From the NCBI RefSeq assembly GCF_004791695.1, contig NZ_SRSO01000024.1, forward strand, positions 1 through 64,000: a stretch of DNA of 64,000 bases, read 5' to 3'. Shown in pieces: positions 62,445 to 64,000 of the stretch (position 1 is its first letter; every line of letters begins with the position of its first letter). Source of the stretch: Flavivirga rizhaonensis. GTDB taxonomy: Bacteria; Bacteroidota; Bacteroidia; Flavobacteriales; Flavobacteriaceae. Below the pieces are notes generated by a model. The model saw nothing but the letters and a program-made list of their open reading frames with translations, made no database searches and was not told where the DNA came from. Made by a program: the position numbers and the translations under genes.

Positions 62445-64000
62445 TTAAAAATTTAAATTTACACCTAGCACTACAGTCACAGGAATCTGAATTCCTGGTC
62501 TAAATGCACCTTGAAAATCATCTGTATCTGAAAATTCTGATGTTGAAAACGGTATAGACTCTGGATCCACATCTACATCATTAGCTTTCCAAATTAGCCC
62601 CAGATTTCTAGCCTGTAGCGTAAAGTTGACTGCATTTAAACCAACTCTTTTTATAACATCACTATTTAAAGAGTACCCTAGAGTAATGTCTCTTAAACGT
62701 ACAAAAGCAGCATCTTGGATATTGTAATTAGAGAGTGTGAAGAATTCTTCTCTCTTAAAGCCTCTTTCATCAAAATCTCTTGGTAATGCTGGTATATTGG
62801 TTGTTAACTCATCACCTGGTGCTTCCCAAGCATTCGCTACGTCTTTATGAAATATACCAGTTTTATTTGGATACTTTTGTAACAATGATTCTTGAAATAC
62901 ATGTCCGAATTTAAATGAAGCCAAGAATGATAGTGAGAAGTTTTTATACTCAAATGTGTTTCGAAACCCTCCAAAGCCAGGTGCTATAAATGGTTTGGTC
63001 TTTACCAAGGCATCTATTGATGGGTAATCTTCTTGATACCCAATAACATCACCATTTTCATTTAATACTTGAGGGTTACCTTGGTCGTCTAAGCCTGCCC
63101 ATTGGTATCGATACTCGGCACTGATATCTTCACCTATAATTTGCTGCGTACCAAATCTTCCTACGTCTTCAATTAAATCGGTGGGATTTCCTTCATCATT
63201 GGATACGAATGATAATACCTTGTTTTTATTATATGATATATTAAAATTGGCATTCCATTTTAACGGAGTATCTCTTAAAATATCTAAGTTTAAACTTAAC
63301 TCTACACCTTTGTTTGATATAGAACCTTCATTCCTAAATATAGCTCCCGATTGTCCAAAAGTAGGGTTGATATTAAAAGGGCTTAATAAATTTTCGGATA
63401 ATCGGTCATAAACATCTAATGTTCCTTGTATTCTACTATCAAACAAACCAAAATCCAGTCCTATATTTTTTGTGATGGTTTCTTCAAAAGTAAGGTTAGG
63501 GTTTCCAGAACTAGAAATGTTTGCATAATTTTGATTATTTATAAAGTTATTATTTCTAAATGCGATAATCACTGCCGTAGACAAACCTCGTCGTAAATTA
63601 CCATTTACACCATAAGATCCTCTCAATTTTAAATTATTCACCCAATTTACCTTAAAAAATTGCTCATTGGTAATATTCCATGAACCACCAGCTGCCCACA
63701 ATAAAGGCTTACTTAGTCTTTTATTGATACCAAATGCTGTTGTTTGATCAATTTTACCCGATAAGCTGATATTATATTTGCTATCATAACTATAGGATAC
63801 ATTACCAAAAGAAGAAATGGCTCTACTTTTCACTTCTGGTTGAAAAGCATTGTTATTACTTATCGTTGAAAAAGGTCGTAAATAATAAAAATCAGTTGGA
63901 CCAAACACAAGATCAGACGATATAGCCGAAAGTCCTGTTCTATCATTATATCCATAATAAGTACGTCTTGAAAGATCAAATGTGTTTTCTGAAACCTCCA
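62445..64000 (-). CDS. SusC/RagA TonB-linked transporter, C-terminal part (partial)
   Basis: The right edge of the window cuts this gene: the frame is open to base 64000 and no true start is visible. A GTG at 63908 begins a long frame but is internal, since YYGYNDRT and GLSAISSDLVFGP continue in frame upstream of it. The 518 residues seen are the beta-barrel of a SusC protein (LRDITLGYSLNSDV, then repeated strands, ending VVLGVNLNF). The signal, plug and any STN domain lie outside. It pairs with the adjoining SusD. Confidence 0.92.
   Translation of the reverse strand, partial: EVSENTFDLSRRTYYGYNDRTGLSAISSDLVFGPTDFYYLRPFSTISNNNAFQPEVKSRAISSFGNVSYSYDSKYNISLSGKIDQTTAFGINKRLSKPLLWAAGGSWNITNEQFFKVNWVNNLKLRGSYGVNGNLRRGLSTAVIIAFRNNNFINNQNYANISSSGNPNLTFEETITKNIGLDFGLFDSRIQGTLDVYDRLSENLLSPFNINPTFGQSGAIFRNEGSISNKGVELSLNLDILRDTPLKWNANFNISYNKNKVLSFVSNDEGNPTDLIEDVGRFGTQQIIGEDISAEYRYQWAGLDDQGNPQVLNENGDVIGYQEDYPSIDALVKTKPFIAPGFGGFRNTFEYKNFSLSFLASFKFGHVFQESLLQKYPNKTGIFHKDVANAWEAPGDELTTNIPALPRDFDERGFKREEFFTLSNYNIQDAAFVRLRDITLGYSLNSDVIKRVGLNAVNFTLQARNLGLIWKANDVDVDPESIPFSTSEFSDTDDFQGAFRPGIQIPVTVVLGVNLNF

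Noticed and set aside
63908..63908. GTG at 63908 as the start of the right-hand SusC
   Set aside because: The frame remains open to the window edge with barrel-like sequence upstream; the protein is simply truncated by the window.

Overview
The window reads as chromosomal DNA of a marine-type member of the Flavobacteriaceae (Bacteroidota). This rests on the 5' end of a 16S rRNA gene at the left edge, low GC, promoters of the Bacteroidota type (TTG, about 19-20 bases, TAnnTTTG), two SusC/SusD outer-membrane uptake systems, a FecI/FecR-type sigma/anti-sigma pair, many short-signal lipoproteins, and families largely restricted to this phylum (putative porin, GSCFA, DUF4302, DUF5522, GxxExxY). 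I see no tRNA, CRISPR array, prophage, transposase or integrase.

Layout. 0-0.9 kb: start of a leftward rRNA operon with three tandem promoter-like modules. 0.9-12.7 kb: a putative porin, then a leftward locus read as ECF sigma factor, FecR anti-sigma, STN-bearing SusC, SusD, a zinc-metallopeptidase-like lipoprotein and a DUF4302 lipoprotein. This looks like a ligand-sensing nutrient importer; the substrate is unknown, and peptides are my guess from the peptidase. 13.2-19.3 kb: rightward rnhB, a large lipoprotein, a candidate small RNA or leader, a nucleoid-associated protein and an APH-fold kinase. 19.3-23.5 kb: lipB, a lipoprotein, a small Pmp3/YqaE membrane protein, lysS and a small three-repeat acidic protein. 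23.8-27.9 kb: an MG2/TonB-plug protein and two overlapping alpha/beta-hydrolase paralogues. 28.1-32.5 kb: a tight membrane-protein operon (CPBP-like, DUF2157, TIGR02117-type, GDYXXLXY) with a 160-bp terminal-inverted-repeat element on each side, then two small membrane proteins. 32.6-36.2 kb: three poorly known genes. 36.3-39.9 kb: a leftward operon (HExxH protein, PLP deaminase, LysM glucosaminidase, hemL) and a divergent DUF5522 gene. 40-46.1 kb: DUF4136 lipoprotein, bestrophin, aromatic amino acid hydroxylase, enoyl-CoA hydratase family, threonine dehydratase family, DUF4230. 46.7-51.3 kb: GSCFA, a GxxExxY gene inside a repeat-rich insertion, alaS. 51.5-54.8 kb: M23 peptidase and MerR regulator, then a LemA-TPM-TPM cluster. 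54.9-64 kb: three large thioredoxin-like proteins and a second SusD/SusC pair, the SusC being cut by the right edge.

Most genes are ordinary flavobacterial core or accessory genes. The least explained features are non-coding: a family of 160-bp elements with near-perfect terminal inverted repeats (two full copies and one collapsed copy), a triple 186-bp tandem repeat next to the GxxExxY gene, several long imperfect palindromes, a decayed second copy of the TPM gene tail split by a repeat, and a transcription unit with good promoter and terminator but no gene upstream of the nucleoid-associated protein. No search could be run; domain names come from recognising sequence motifs and should be confirmed by profile search.
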